A stretch of DNA of 64,000 bases from Clostridium sp. OS1-26 (GCF_030915445.1 NZ_CP133264.1:1798001-1862000), one strand, 5' to 3'; counted from the stretch's first letter, positions 35,944 through 45,446 are shown. Numbers and translations: made by a program. The notes: generated from the letters alone by a model not told the origin.

Positions 35944-36345
35944 ATGAAGTTATCGAGAAAAACTGAATATGCATGCCTAGCACTAATAGACCTTGCTAGA
36001 AATTATAAGCAAGATCCTGTTAAAATTATGGACATATCTGTAAGAAATAATATTCCGAAAAAATATCTTGAGCAAATACTTTTAATATTAAAAGGAAGCG
36101 GCTATGTTAAAAGTTTAAGAGGGGCAGATGGAGGGTATAAATTAGCAAAACATCCATCTCAGATAACTATGGCAGAAATAATAAGGCTGATAGATGGACT
36201 ATTGGCTCCTGTTGAATCTGTCAGCACATATTTTTATGAACATACCCCAATTGAACAAAACGAAAAGCTTATAGAGGTTTTTAAAGATATAAGAGATTAC
36301 ATATCAAGAAAGCTTGAAAGCATAAACTTTGATGAACTAAAATAA
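35944..36345 (+). CDS. Rrf2 family transcription regulator
   Basis: This is a 133-residue protein: M-K-L-S-R-K-T-E-Y-A-C-L-A-L-I-D-L-A (wing-helix start of Rrf2 proteins), I-P-K-K-Y-L-E-Q-I-L and S-L-R-G-A-D-G-G-Y-K-L-A. It lacks the three clustered cysteines that bind Fe-S in IscR/NsrR; the only Cys is at position 11. This fits the CymR-like branch that senses sulfur status through a protein partner or another ligand. It lies between cysDNC and the SsuABC-type importer and so is a likely local sulfur regulator. The ribosome binding site is TTGGAGG. A 14-bp palindrome follows the gene. Confidence 0.88.
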   Translation: MKLSRKTEYACLALIDLARNYKQDPVKIMDISVRNNIPKKYLEQILLILKGSGYVKSLRGADGGYKLAKHPSQITMAEIIRLIDGLLAPVESVSTYFYEHTPIEQNEKLIEVFKDIRDYISRKLESINFDELK

Positions 36346-36352
36346 GTGGTTA

Positions 36353-36366
36353 ACATTGGTCAATGT
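36353..36366. promoter_or_regulatory. Candidate operator palindrome before the sulfonate transporter genes
   Basis: ACATTGGTCAATGT is a perfect 6-2-6 palindrome 50 bases before the SsuA-like start and just after the Rrf2 gene. Its position suggests a regulator site, but the consensus for this regulator is not known from this sequence. Confidence 0.35.
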
Positions 36367-36415
36367 ATACTAAGTTTATAGGCAATATATAGATTGATAT
36401 GGAGGAATGGTAAAA

Positions 36416-37430
36416 TTGAAGAGAAGAATAGGTGTCTTATTTTTATGTTTAATGATGTTTTCTATGATAGGCTGCTCAAAAAGAGAGCACTAAGTTAGAT
36501 GTGAAGGTTGGATTTTTTCCAAATATGACACATACTCAGGTATTAATGGGTAAAGAAAACAAATTTCAGAATGCTCTTGGAGATGATTGTAATATTCAAT
36601 GGAAGCAATTTAATGCAGGTTCCTCTGAGATAGAGGCATTGTTAGCTGGCGAAATTGATATGGGATACATAGGACCAGGTCCAGCAATAAACGGTTATAT
36701 AAAGTCAAATGGAGGACTACAAATAATTGCTGGAGCATGTGAAGGCGGAGCTATTCTCATTTCAAGAAGTGATGTAAATATAAAGGATGTTAAAGAGTTA
36801 AGTGGAAAAAAAGTCGCAATTCCTCAGTTTGGAAATACTCAGCATGTAGTTTTAAAGGAATTACTAGAATTAAATGGCCTTAAAGAAACCACTAAAGGTG
36901 GTACTGTAGAGATAGTACAAGCAGATACCCCAGATATAAAAACATTATTTGATAAAAAGGCTATAGATGCAGCTTTAGTTCCAGAACCATGGGGAGCTAG
37001 ATTAATAGAAGAAAGCAAGGCAAATATGGTTTTAGATTATAATAAAGTCTGGAGAGAAGGAAAATATCCAGTTACTGTAGTAATAGCAAGAACAGATTTT
37101 ATAAAACAGCATCCTGAGGTTGTAGAGAAGTTTTTAAAAACTCATGTTGAATTAACTGAACAAGCAAATAGAAATACAGAAGAAGCAAAGAAAACGATAA
37201 ACGGGCAGATTAAAGCTTTGACTGGAAAAGAACTTACACCAAATATAGTGAATTCTTCATTTAATAGATTGTTAATAACTAATAATCCTGATAAGGATGC
37301 AGTGAAGGATATGGCTGATATCATGAAAAGCTTAGGAATCACTAAAGGTAATCAGAATATAGATGGGATTTTTAACTTAAGTATTTTAAATAAAATACTA
37401 CAGGAAAAAGGAGAACAGCCAATAAAATAG
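36416..37430 (+). CDS. ssuA: Aliphatic sulfonate/taurine-type substrate-binding lipoprotein, frameshifted
   Basis: A TTG start at 36416 after GGAGG gives a lipoprotein signal peptide (K-R-R-I-G-V-L-F-L-C, lipobox M-I-G-C). The frame breaks at the A5 run 36478-36482. Here one A too many is present: removing it gives G-C-S-K-E-S-T-K-L-D-V-K-V-G-F-F-P-N-M-T and joins the main body. The rest has the SsuA/NrtA/ThiY pattern: E-A-L-L-A-G-E-I-D-M-G-Y-I-G-P-G-P-A, V-A-I-P-Q-F-G-N-T-Q-H and A-L-V-P-E-P-W-G-A. The restored length of about 337 residues is normal. It should bind a small sulfur compound outside the membrane for the transporter encoded downstream. Nitrate- or thiamin-precursor-type ligands are less likely beside cys genes. 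Confidence 0.85.
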
Positions 37431-37506
37431 ATAGGTTAGTGAGATATATTTAATAGTATCTATAGTAAGCTAAGGAGAATTTAGCTATAAGGAAGGAAGT
37501 ATAGCT

Positions 37507-38279
37507 ATGACATTAGAGCTAAAAAACATAAATAAAACCTATAAGTCAAAATCAAGGGTTATAAAAGTTTTAGATAACATAAACCTAAAAGTTGAAAATG
37601 GTAAATTCATATGTTTTATTGGAACTTCTGGCTGTGGAAAAACCACCTTATTGAATGTAGTAGCAGGGTTTGAAAAGAAAACCTCTGGTGAAATAATTCT
37701 AAATGGCAAGGAAATTAAAAGCATAGGAACAGATAGAGTTATGATGTTTCAAGAATCAGCTCTATTTCCTTGGTTAAAGGTTAGTGACAATGTGGAGTTT
37801 GGAATGAAGATGCTAGGCATAAATAAAGAAGAAAAAAAGAAAGAGCGTTAAGATATTTAGAAATGGTTCACTTAGCTCAATTTAAAGATTCATATATTCA
37901 TGAGCTATCTGGAGGTATGAGACAACGGGTTGCACTTGCCAGGGCTTTAGCACTTGATTCTGAACTATTGCTAATGGACGAACCCTTTGCTGCATTGGAT
38001 GCTTATACAAAAACTGTAATGCGCTCTGAGTTATTAAAGATATGGGAGGAATCGAAAAAAACTATACTATTTGTAACCCATGATGTTGAGGAAGCTGTAC
38101 TACTTGCTGATACTATAGTAGTTATGTCGTCAAACCCAGGAAGTATAAAAAAAATAGTCGATATACCTTATGAAAGAGATAAGAGATTAGGCGAAGAAAG
38201 CTTAAATATACTTATAGATGAAATCAAGGAAGACTTAAAGCTGGAGGTTCAAAAAAATGCAGAAGACAAAGCTATTTAA
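37507..38279 (+). CDS. ssuB: Sulfonate-type ABC transporter ATPase, frameshifted
   Basis: The first part has Walker A G-T-S-G-C-G-K-T-T and the Q-loop M-F-Q-E-S-A-L-F-P-W-L of SsuB/TauB proteins, then ends at a TAA after K-E-E-K-K-K-E-R. One extra A in the A7 run 37832-37838 gives E-K-K-E-R-A-L-R-Y-L-E-M-V and continues in the second part with the signature L-S-G-G-M-R-Q-R, Walker B L-L-L-M-D-E-P-F and T-H-D-V-E-E-A. The restored protein is about 257 residues, normal for the family. The C-terminus overlaps the permease start by 23 bases. The indel is probably a sequence error. Confidence 0.88.
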
Positions 38280-39030
38280 AAATGTACTAGTATATTCGGC
38301 ATTAATTATTTTATGGCAGCTAATTTATGTTATTAATGTAGATGTCTTAAGCATATGGAAACCATATAACTTTCCATCACCGATTGAAGTAATTAAGAGT
38401 TTTTATAGTCTTGTTATAGACAATACCATGGTAACGGCCTTTGCAGTCAGCATGAAAAGATTATTAATAGGTTATTCAATTTCCTTAGTTATAGGAACAA
38501 TTATTGGCTTCTTATTAGCACATTTTAAAATCATTGGAGAATCCTTAAATGGTATTATATTAGGATTTCAAACCTTGCCAAGCATATGTTGGATTCCATT
38601 TTCAATATTGTGGTTTGGATTGGATGAAAGTTCAATATTATTTGTAATAGCTGTTGGTTCAGTTTTTGCTATAGCTATGGCAATAGAAGCAGGGATTAAA
38701 AGTGTTAACCCACTGTATTTAAAAGCGGGAAAGAATATGGGGGCCGATGGTATAAAGCTATATAGGAATGTAATAATCCCTGCAGCGCTGCCTTCAATTA
38801 TTCAAGGTATGAAGCAAGGTTGGTCTTTTTCATGGAGAGGACTAATGGCGGGAGAAATGATATCTGCTAGCAAGGGACTTGGACAGGTTCTAATGGCAGG
38901 TAGGGAGCTCGCAGATGTTAATCAAGTTACAGTTATTATGCTTATAATAGTCATAATTGGATTATGTATTGATAAGCTTATATTTGGTAGAATTGAAGAA
39001 AAAGTAAGGTATATATGGGGATTAAAGTAA
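38257..39030 (+). CDS. ssuC: Sulfonate-type ABC transporter permease
   Basis: This is a 257-residue membrane protein with six hydrophobic segments. The BPD_transp_1 EAA loop is G-A-D-G-I-K-L-Y-R-N-V-I-I-P-A-A-L-P (about residues 165-182), and W-R-G-L-M-A-G-E-M-I-S near residue 195 is typical of SsuC/TauC/NrtB permeases. The start has GCTGGAGG. It completes the SsuABC set, with the ATPase upstream overlapping it, and a terminator follows. The substrate is inferred from the neighbours (cysC, cysD, cysN and an Rrf2 regulator). Confidence 0.9.
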   Translation: MQKTKLFKNVLVYSALIILWQLIYVINVDVLSIWKPYNFPSPIEVIKSFYSLVIDNTMVTAFAVSMKRLLIGYSISLVIGTIIGFLLAHFKIIGESLNGIILGFQTLPSICWIPFSILWFGLDESSILFVIAVGSVFAIAMAIEAGIKSVNPLYLKAGKNMGADGIKLYRNVIIPAALPSIIQGMKQGWSFSWRGLMAGEMISASKGLGQVLMAGRELADVNQVTVIMLIIVIIGLCIDKLIFGRIEEKVRYIWGLK

Positions 39031-39054
39031 GTATAGGGTTCCTAGCTAACAAAT

Positions 39055-39117
39055 TAACTTATACGTTGGTCAAAACCTAGTAATTTCAAGGTTTTGGTTC
39101 TATGTATAAGTTATTTT
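39055..39117 (+). terminator. Terminator after the transporter operon
   Basis: Outer arms TAACTTATAC and GTATAAGTTA and inner arms CAAAACCT and GGTTTTGG form a long interrupted stem, followed by TTTTTAG. Confidence 0.75.
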
Positions 39118-39465
39118 TAGAGTTAGAAACTCTATATAAATTTTCGAGGTAATATGTTATATTATACTAAAAGGTGTCTTTAGGCATAGCAGGTTTAATA
39201 AAAAATGATAAAGATAATATAGACGATATAGTTAAAAAATGATTTTGGTTTTATAAAAAAGAATTATTCTTGAAGTAGAAATGTATCAATAATTGAGAAC
39301 ATATGGATTTATAAAGTGGTGAAAGAACGTTAAAGTATTAATTGACATAAGAGATATATCTAATAGACTAAAAAGAATAGTTACATAGATATTTTAAATT
39401 TTATTAAGTAAGCAAAGAAGCAAATAATATTATTATGTATTTAAATTTATTTAGGAGAATAGTAA
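39118..39465 (+). other. Intergenic stretch without recognised genes
   Basis: This is a 348-base, very AT-rich gap before the GT-C-like gene. Short open frames with no ribosome binding sites are present, for example near 39178-39240. I see no convincing promoter or RNA element. Confidence 0.4.
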
Positions 39466-41391
39466 ATGAATATACTATTATATTTTATTGATAACTTTAT
39501 ATTGTTATTAATTGCATTTATCGTTGACTCTTTTTATAATGAGAATTCCATGCTGAGAATAGTAAACATTTTAATAATATACATTATTGAAATGTTTACT
39601 ATAATAATCACCTTGGGAATTGTTATTAATAAACTGAATTTAATAAGTATAACAGCATTTTGTGTTTTTTTGTTAGCTTTAATTTTTGCTATAATAAATC
39701 TTAATAAAGTAAAGATAAAGTGTTTTGCTAAAAGAGTGAAAAAGACAAACTTTGAGTTTTGTAATTTGGACAAGTACACAAAAATTATATACTTTTTAAT
39801 ATGTATAACATTAATATTTAAATTAGTTAATATATTTTTATTGATTCCTTACACTTGTGACAGTACACTTTATCATTTGCCTAATATAGTAGATTATATA
39901 CAAAATCAAAAAATATATTTAACGGATAAATCTATATGGAGCAACTGTTATCCTAAAAATATTGAAATTTTAAATCTTTGGCAGTTAATTTTTTTTAGAA
40001 GTGGTTTAACTTTAAGTATAGTTCAATATGTTATTACTATTATAGGCGGTATAGGGGTTTATTCAATCTTAGAAGAACAAAATATTAAAGAGAAATATTG
40101 TGTTTTAGGTATAGCTTTATATATATGTACACCTGTCATATTAGCACAAATGGCTACTACATATGTAGATACAAGTTTATGTACTTTTTTTATAATTTCA
40201 ATATTATATTTAGATAAGTTTATTGAAAGCGATAAAAGATATTACTTAATATTGTTATCTTTAACATTAGGATTCCTATTAGGTATAAAGTATTCAAGTA
40301 TAGGATACTATGGAGTATTTATTATATTTAGTTTTGCATATATGTTTAATAAATTAAAAAAAACATCAGATATAATAAAGAATCAAATTTGTTTAATATC
40401 TATAAGTTTAGCAATAGGATCAGTATGGTATATATTTAATTATATAAATTATAGTAATCCTATATATCCGTTTGAAGCTAAAATTCTTGGTGTAATATTT
40501 TTTAATGGAGCCGATGTTCATCAAACAATAATGGAGAATAATACACCATTAATGATTAGAGGGAAAAGCTTGTTATATCAGCTAACTATATCATGGACTG
40601 GAATTGGTACAAAAGAAGACAACATAACACTACTAAATATAATTAAAAATAATCTGGTGGTAATGTACGATCAAAGAATAGGTGGCTTAGGGATTCAGTG
40701 GATACTAATATTTTTACCGGCTGCTTTTGTATTATTATACAAAAGAATAAAAACTAAAGTTTTAATAAAATTTGAGTTAATAAGTTTTTTAATAGTTATG
40801 ATATCTTTTATAATTACTCCAAGTAATTGGTGGAGCAGATATACATGTTTTATAATCTTAATTGGGATATATTCGTTTATAACAATATTAAACAACTATG
40901 AACAACTGTGGAGTAGGGTGAAGTTTTTATTAATCTTGTGTGTAACCATTAGTTGTATTCAATCAAGCATGCTTGACTTAAGGTATGATTTAATAAGTAT
41001 TAAGAATTATATTTCAAATAATAGGAATTACCAGCTAAGAAGTGCTTATATACAAGTACAATATTCAAGTAAAGAAGAAAATTTAAATGAAATATTAGGG
41101 TACATAAATGGTAGTAACAATAGTAAAAAAGTATTATGTATGAATGGCAGAAATGTGTATTATTATCAAGGTTATTATACTCAAAATATAGTAAGAACCT
41201 TTGATGATATAAACTTATATTCTAAGTTTGATGAATTGATAAATAACTTTAGTCCTGATTTTATCATAATAGACAAAAGAAATAATTTGAAAATATATGA
41301 TTATTTTGTTAGACATAATCATGATTCAAGTGTGAAATATTTAATAAAATCTATAGGAAATGATCTTATGCTATATGAAAAACAACTATAA
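39466..41391 (+). CDS. Polytopic membrane protein, GT-C glycosyltransferase-like
   Basis: This is a 641-residue protein with 12 or more hydrophobic segments in the first 500 residues and a soluble C-terminal tail of about 120 residues. After the third or fourth segment comes Y-T-C-D-S-T-L-Y-H-L-P-N-I-V-D-Y-I-Q-N, an acidic/His loop of the sort found in the first extracellular loop of GT-C enzymes, which use polyprenyl-phosphate sugars. W-S-N-C-Y-P-K-N-I-E-I-L-N follows. I cannot assign a named family. A role in decorating an exported glycan is plausible from its position before the initiating sugar transferase. The ribosome binding site is TTAGGAG. Confidence 0.55.
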   Translation: MNILLYFIDNFILLLIAFIVDSFYNENSMLRIVNILIIYIIEMFTIIITLGIVINKLNLISITAFCVFLLALIFAIINLNKVKIKCFAKRVKKTNFEFCNLDKYTKIIYFLICITLIFKLVNIFLLIPYTCDSTLYHLPNIVDYIQNQKIYLTDKSIWSNCYPKNIEILNLWQLIFFRSGLTLSIVQYVITIIGGIGVYSILEEQNIKEKYCVLGIALYICTPVILAQMATTYVDTSLCTFFIISILYLDKFIESDKRYYLILLSLTLGFLLGIKYSSIGYYGVFIIFSFAYMFNKLKKTSDIIKNQICLISISLAIGSVWYIFNYINYSNPIYPFEAKILGVIFFNGADVHQTIMENNTPLMIRGKSLLYQLTISWTGIGTKEDNITLLNIIKNNLVVMYDQRIGGLGIQWILIFLPAAFVLLYKRIKTKVLIKFELISFLIVMISFIITPSNWWSRYTCFIILIGIYSFITILNNYEQLWSRVKFLLILCVTISCIQSSMLDLRYDLISIKNYISNNRNYQLRSAYIQVQYSSKEENLNEILGYINGSNNSKKVLCMNGRNVYYYQGYYTQNIVRTFDDINLYSKFDELINNFSPDFIIIDKRNNLKIYDYFVRHNHDSSVKYLIKSIGNDLMLYEKQL

Positions 41392-41632
41392 TGTTTGCCA
41401 CTAAAAATATAGGAATATTAACAAGCAAGTGATATAGTAATAAAGAATTAACATGTCAACGTCTTGAAAATATATGTATAGATAAATTAGTGAAAAGAGC
41501 ATTTAAGTTATTAATTGATATAATTAATATACAATGCAATAAATGAATTTACAGATAATTATTTATAATAAAAATACATGAAAGGAAAGTTATAATGAAT
41601 TTTGATGTGCCTTTATTATACAGGGTGAAATA

Positions 41633-42220
41633 ATGGATACACGTAAGAAAAATGAAAAAGAGTTTCATAATTAAACATTTGGGAAAAATAAAAGAGAAAA
41701 AATTAGTAGTTATTACTCAGTTCAGGAAAAAAGCAATTCAGCTTACGTTAATACATTAATCGATAATTGCAGAAATAAAAAGGTACTTGAATATGGCTGT
41801 GGAACTGGAAGTATGGCATTTTTAATTTCTCAAAATGGTGGACATGTAACTGGTATAGATATATCGGATGTAGGAATAGAGGTAGCTAAAAAAATAGCAG
41901 TGGATTCGAAGCTTGATATAGATTTTCATGTCATGGATGCTGAGGAGTTGAATTTTGATAATAATACCTTTCATTTAATATGTGGTTCAGCTATACTCCA
42001 TCATCTTCATTTAGAGAAGGCATACTCCCAATTAAATAGAGTTGTTAATAAAGATGGACTTATAGTTTTTGTTGAACCTCTTGGGCATAATCCGCTTTTA
42101 AACTTGTATAGGCAACTAACTCCTTCAATAAGAACCAGTGATGAACATCCATTTAAAGTAAAAGATATTAAACTTTTAAACAAACATTTTAAAAAAGTAA
42201 ATGTAATAAAATTTTGTTAG
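41633..42220 (+). pseudogene. Truncated SAM-dependent methyltransferase
   Basis: From ATG 41633 (AGGGTGAAATA before it) the frame runs K-E-F-H-N, meets a TAA at 41672-41674 where Lys would be one substitution away, and continues in the same frame with T-F-G-K-N-K-R-E-K-I-S. The class I motif V-L-E-Y-G-C-G-T-G-S-M follows at about 41790, then G-I-D-I-S-D-V-G-I-E, M-D-A-E-E-L-N-F and C-G-S-A-I-L-H-H-L. The protein stops soon after L-N-K-H-F-K-K-V-N-V-I-K-F, about 40-60 residues earlier than usual for Methyltransf_11 proteins. The early stop and short C-terminus suggest a broken gene, although translation from ATG 41813 cannot be excluded. Confidence 0.6.
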
Positions 42221-42256
42221 AGTACAAAGGAATAGGTAAATGGAGGCGTAGAATGT

Positions 42257-43702
42257 ATGATAAGACAGAATCAAAAATACTTTAATGTAATATTAGTAAT
42301 TATAGATGCCTTAACTTTACTTATTGCTATAAAAATTGCTTGGTATATTAGATTTAATTTAAATATTTTATCAAAAGCTGAAGGAAACTATCCTTTAGAG
42401 AGATATTTTGTTCCTTTAGCTTGTATGATACCAGTTTATTTAGGTTTATATAGTCTTTTTAAGCTATACACACCTCATCGATATAAAGGAATCATAAAAG
42501 AAGTAATAAATTTAATAAAAGCTAATATATTAGGAATATTATTATTTATTATGATGTTATATCTTTTTAAGGAAATAAATTATTCTAGATATATGATTGC
42601 AACTTTTTTAGTAGTAGGTACAATGCTTTCGTGTTTAGAGAGATGTTTTTTGAGAGGCTTTTTAAGACTACTAAGGAAAAAAGGATACAATTTAAAACAC
42701 GTAATATTTGTAGGGGTAAATGACTGTACCTTTGATTTCATGAATAAAATTAAATCAAATAAGCATTGGGGATACAATGTAGTTGGAGTATTCAGTGATA
42801 TACTTGAAGAAAAAAAATTCCTTGAACAGCAAGAGGTATATTCTGAAGTGGCAGCTGTATTAGAAAGTAATATGAATATTTTAGGGAGTATAAAAAGTAT
42901 AGAAGAGTACTTAGGCAGTTATCCTATAGATGAAGTATTCATAACTCTTCCCTTCAGTCACTATAAAAAGCTGAATTGGGTTATTGCAATATGTGAAAAG
43001 AATGGAATTAAAGCACAGATAATACCAGAGTTTTCAAAGTTTCTTTCCTCAAGACCATACATAGAAGATATAGATGGCACAGCCATTATAAGTATGAGAT
43101 ACATACCACTAGACAGTGTACTTAACAAAGCTATCAAAAGAGCCTTTGACATAATATGTTCTTCCTTGAGCATTATAATATTTTCTCCAGTAATGCTTTT
43201 ATGTACAGTAATCATAAAAATAACTTCGCCAGGACCAATAATATTTAAACAAGAAAGAGTTGGATTAAATAAGAAAAATTTTAATATGTACAAATTTAGA
43301 TCAATGCATATACAAAGAGATGAAGAAGAGAAAGTTCAATGGACCACAGTTGATGATCCGAGAAAAACAAAATTCGGTTCCTTTATTAGAAAGACAAGCA
43401 TTGATGAGTTACCGCAGCTTTTTAATGTGTTAAAAGGAGATATGAGTTTGGTTGGCCCAAGACCAGAAAGACCGTATTTTGTGGACAAGTTTAAAGAAGA
43501 AATTCCAAAGTATATGGTAAAGCACCAGGTTCGCCCAGGAATAACAGGTTGGGCTCAAGTTAATGGCTGGAGAGGGGACACCTCAATAGAAAAAAGAATT
43601 GAATGCGATATTTATTATATAGAAAATTGGAATTTGTGGCTGGATATTAAGATACTGTTTTTAACTGTGTTTAAAGGTTTTGTAAATAGAAATGCATACT
43701 AA
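42257..43702 (+). CDS. Undecaprenyl-phosphate sugar phosphotransferase (initiating polyprenyl glycosylphosphotransferase)
   Basis: This is a 481-residue protein. The N-terminal half has four hydrophobic segments and a CoA-binding-like domain (F-V-G-V-N-D-C-T-F-D-F); the C-terminal 200 residues are the bacterial sugar transferase domain. Motifs seen are K-R-A-F-D-I-I-C-S-S-L, one membrane segment, T-S-P-G-P-I-I-F-K-Q-E-R-V-G, K-F-R-S-M, R-K-T-S-I-D-E-L-P-Q-L-F-N-V-L-K-G-D-M-S-L-V-G-P-R-P-E and G-I-T-G-W-A-Q-V-N-G-W-R-G. It transfers a hexose-1-phosphate (WcaJ-type, probably glucose or galactose) to undecaprenyl phosphate, starting a lipid-linked repeat. The ribosome binding site is TGGAGGCG. 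A T-rich terminator follows. Confidence 0.92.
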   Translation: MIRQNQKYFNVILVIIDALTLLIAIKIAWYIRFNLNILSKAEGNYPLERYFVPLACMIPVYLGLYSLFKLYTPHRYKGIIKEVINLIKANILGILLFIMMLYLFKEINYSRYMIATFLVVGTMLSCLERCFLRGFLRLLRKKGYNLKHVIFVGVNDCTFDFMNKIKSNKHWGYNVVGVFSDILEEKKFLEQQEVYSEVAAVLESNMNILGSIKSIEEYLGSYPIDEVFITLPFSHYKKLNWVIAICEKNGIKAQIIPEFSKFLSSRPYIEDIDGTAIISMRYIPLDSVLNKAIKRAFDIICSSLSIIIFSPVMLLCTVIIKITSPGPIIFKQERVGLNKKNFNMYKFRSMHIQRDEEEKVQWTTVDDPRKTKFGSFIRKTSIDELPQLFNVLKGDMSLVGPRPERPYFVDKFKEEIPKYMVKHQVRPGITGWAQVNGWRGDTSIEKRIECDIYYIENWNLWLDIKILFLTVFKGFVNRNAY

Positions 43703-43709
43703 ATAATAG

Positions 43710-43742
43710 AATCCAAGACTATAAAAAGTCCTGGATTTTTTT
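43710..43742 (+). terminator. Hairpin terminator after the initiating sugar transferase
   Basis: AATCCAAGACT (43710-43720) pairs with AGTCCTGGATT (43727-43737), followed by TTTTTTTCTTT. Confidence 0.85.
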
Positions 43743-43755
43743 TCTTTAGATTTTA

Positions 43756-43826
43756 TTGACAATTATAGATAAGTTTTATATAATCAACATATAAATAGTA
43801 AATATATTAACTATTTATATGTTGAT
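43756..43826 (+). promoter_or_regulatory. Consensus sigma-A promoter overlapping a 17-bp palindromic operator
   Basis: TTGACA (43756-43761), 17-bp spacer, TATAAT (43779-43784). A perfect inverted repeat, arms 43783-43799 and 43810-43826 (ATCAACATATAAATAGT and its complement, 10-bp spacer), starts at the -10 box and covers the expected transcription start. It lies directly before the MarR gene, so autorepression is the natural reading. Confidence 0.8.
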
Positions 43827-43847
43827 AGTAAATTAGGAGGCGATTTG

Positions 43848-44315
43848 GTGACAGTGAACAATAATTCTCCGGAAACTGATCAGATGAGATTAATTGAGAT
43901 AATTATTAGACTAGGAAGCTTAATACAGCAATTATTTGACGAATTTTATAAAACCTTTAAGCTTACTAAAACTCAATTTACTGCACTTTATAAAATATCT
44001 TTAGCTGGAGAAGAAGGAATAGCTCTATCCGTACTAGGTGAGCAGATGTCTGTAACAAGAGCGAATATAACCTCTTTAGTGGATAGAATGGTTGCAAGAG
44101 GAATTATAGTTAGAAGCATGAACGAAAATGATAGAAGAAGTATAAAAGCAGTAATAACAAAAGAGGGAAAAGAAATCTTAGAGAGAGTAATGCCTAATAG
44201 TGAAGTATTTAGTTCAGAAGTATTAAGCTTTTTAACTGAAAATGAGAAAGAAAACTTTTATGAGCTGCTTAATAAAGTTGAAAAGTATGTAATTGCCAAT
44301 TATTTTGAAAAGTAA
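43848..44315 (+). CDS. MarR family transcription regulator
   Basis: This is a 155-residue protein. I chose GTG 43848, seven bases after AGGAGG, over the TTG at 43845. The winged-helix core is clear: K-L-T-K-T-Q-F-T-A-L-Y-K-I, L-S-V-L-G-E-Q-M-S-V-T-R-A-N-I-T-S-L-V-D-R-M (recognition helix) and G-I-I-V-R-S-M-N-E-N-D-R-R-S-I (wing). It heads the HlyD/ABC-2 export genes and is preceded by a consensus promoter with a large palindrome. It probably represses its own operon until a small ligand or toxic compound binds; the ligand is unknown. Confidence 0.9.
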   Translation: MTVNNNSPETDQMRLIEIIIRLGSLIQQLFDEFYKTFKLTKTQFTALYKISLAGEEGIALSVLGEQMSVTRANITSLVDRMVARGIIVRSMNENDRRSIKAVITKEGKEILERVMPNSEVFSSEVLSFLTENEKENFYELLNKVEKYVIANYFEK

Positions 44316-44382
44316 AATGCATTTCTCTATGTTTAAAATTTTTATTAATATATAGTATCAATATATTACAGGAGGGTTTCTT

Positions 44383-45432
44383 ATGAAACGCAAAAATATT
44401 ATTCTAGGAACATCAATACTCGCGATGGTAAGTCTTTTTACAGGATGCAGTAATGCTGCTGCATTAACAGGAGATAAGCTAATAAAGCAAAATAATGGAC
44501 ACTTGACTGTTCAAGGGAATATAGAAACTAAAGAGATAAACATAAATTCCAAAACATCAGGCAAGATAAAAGAAATAAAAATTGTTGAAGGTGACAGTAT
44601 CAAAGGTGGACAAGTTTTAATAACAATCGACAATAGTACATTACAGGCAAAAGGTGCTCAAACTCAAGCTAAAATTGAAGCAGCTACAGGACAAAAGAAA
44701 GTTGCAGAGGCAGATAGACAGGCTGCTCAAGCAGTACTTCAAAAGGCTCAGAATGGAGCTAGACCAGAAGAGATTGCGCAGACTAAAGCAAACTATGATT
44801 TAGCACAAACAAGTTATGATAGGGTAAAGGCATTATATGATCAAGGCTATGCACCGAAAGCGACTTTAGATGAAGCACAAAATAAGCTAGACTTAACAAA
44901 AAATCAATATGAAATTGTAAAACAGGGCGCAAGAGCAGAGGATGTAGCTGCAGCTCAAGCTCAAGTGGCTAAGGCAGAATCTGCTATTCAGGCATATGAT
45001 GCGCAGATTAAGGAAGCTCAAGGTGGACTAAGCGAAGTACAGACATATATTGATGATACTACAATAACTGCGCCGGCAGATGGAATAATAACTCAATTGA
45101 ATGTTGAAGTAGGTGAATTGGTAACTCCAGGAATGCCACTTCTTGTAATAACAAATACAGAGAAACCATGGATTGAATGTAATGTAAAAGAAACAGACCT
45201 TGGGAAAGTAAAATTAAACGGAGAAGTATCAGTAAAGCTTTCAGCATATCCTAAGGAACAATTTAAGGGTAAAATAGTCAGAATAAACGAAAAGCCTGAT
45301 TTTGCAGTTAAAAGAGCGACAAACGATAATGGTGAGTTTGATGTATTATCTTATGGAGTAAAGGTTGAGTTAACTAATATAGATAAGCCACTTCATCCTG
45401 GAATGACAGCTATTGTTGACTTTGGAAAGTGA
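44383..45432 (+). CDS. HlyD-family adaptor lipoprotein
   Basis: This is a 349-residue protein with a lipoprotein signal (M-K-R-K-N, hydrophobic core, lipobox L-F-T-G-C). It has a biotinyl-lipoyl-like half-motif (I-N-S-K-T-S-G-K-I-K-E-I-K-I-V-E-G-D-S-I-K-G-G), a long Ala/Gln-rich coiled-coil hairpin (about residues 90-215, including Y-D-L-A-Q-T-S-Y-D-R-V-K-A-L-Y-D-Q-G), the second lipoyl half (I-T-A-P-A-D-G-I-I-T-Q-L-N-V-E-V-G-E) and a beta-barrel domain ending H-P-G-M-T-A-I-V. Such proteins link inner-membrane exporters to outer components. The ribosome binding site is AGGAGGG. It is followed 14 bases later by two ABC-2 permeases, and a MarR gene precedes it. Confidence 0.9.
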   Translation: MKRKNIILGTSILAMVSLFTGCSNAAALTGDKLIKQNNGHLTVQGNIETKEININSKTSGKIKEIKIVEGDSIKGGQVLITIDNSTLQAKGAQTQAKIEAATGQKKVAEADRQAAQAVLQKAQNGARPEEIAQTKANYDLAQTSYDRVKALYDQGYAPKATLDEAQNKLDLTKNQYEIVKQGARAEDVAAAQAQVAKAESAIQAYDAQIKEAQGGLSEVQTYIDDTTITAPADGIITQLNVEVGELVTPGMPLLVITNTEKPWIECNVKETDLGKVKLNGEVSVKLSAYPKEQFKGKIVRINEKPDFAVKRATNDNGEFDVLSYGVKVELTNIDKPLHPGMTAIVDFGK

Positions 45433-45446
45433 TGTGAGATGCAATA

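Noticed and set aside
32572..39030. Simple assimilatory sulfate operon as the only reading
   Set aside because: The transporter and regulator fit assimilation, but no reductase gene is in the window and a sulfotransferase-like gene is nearby, so both roles are kept open.
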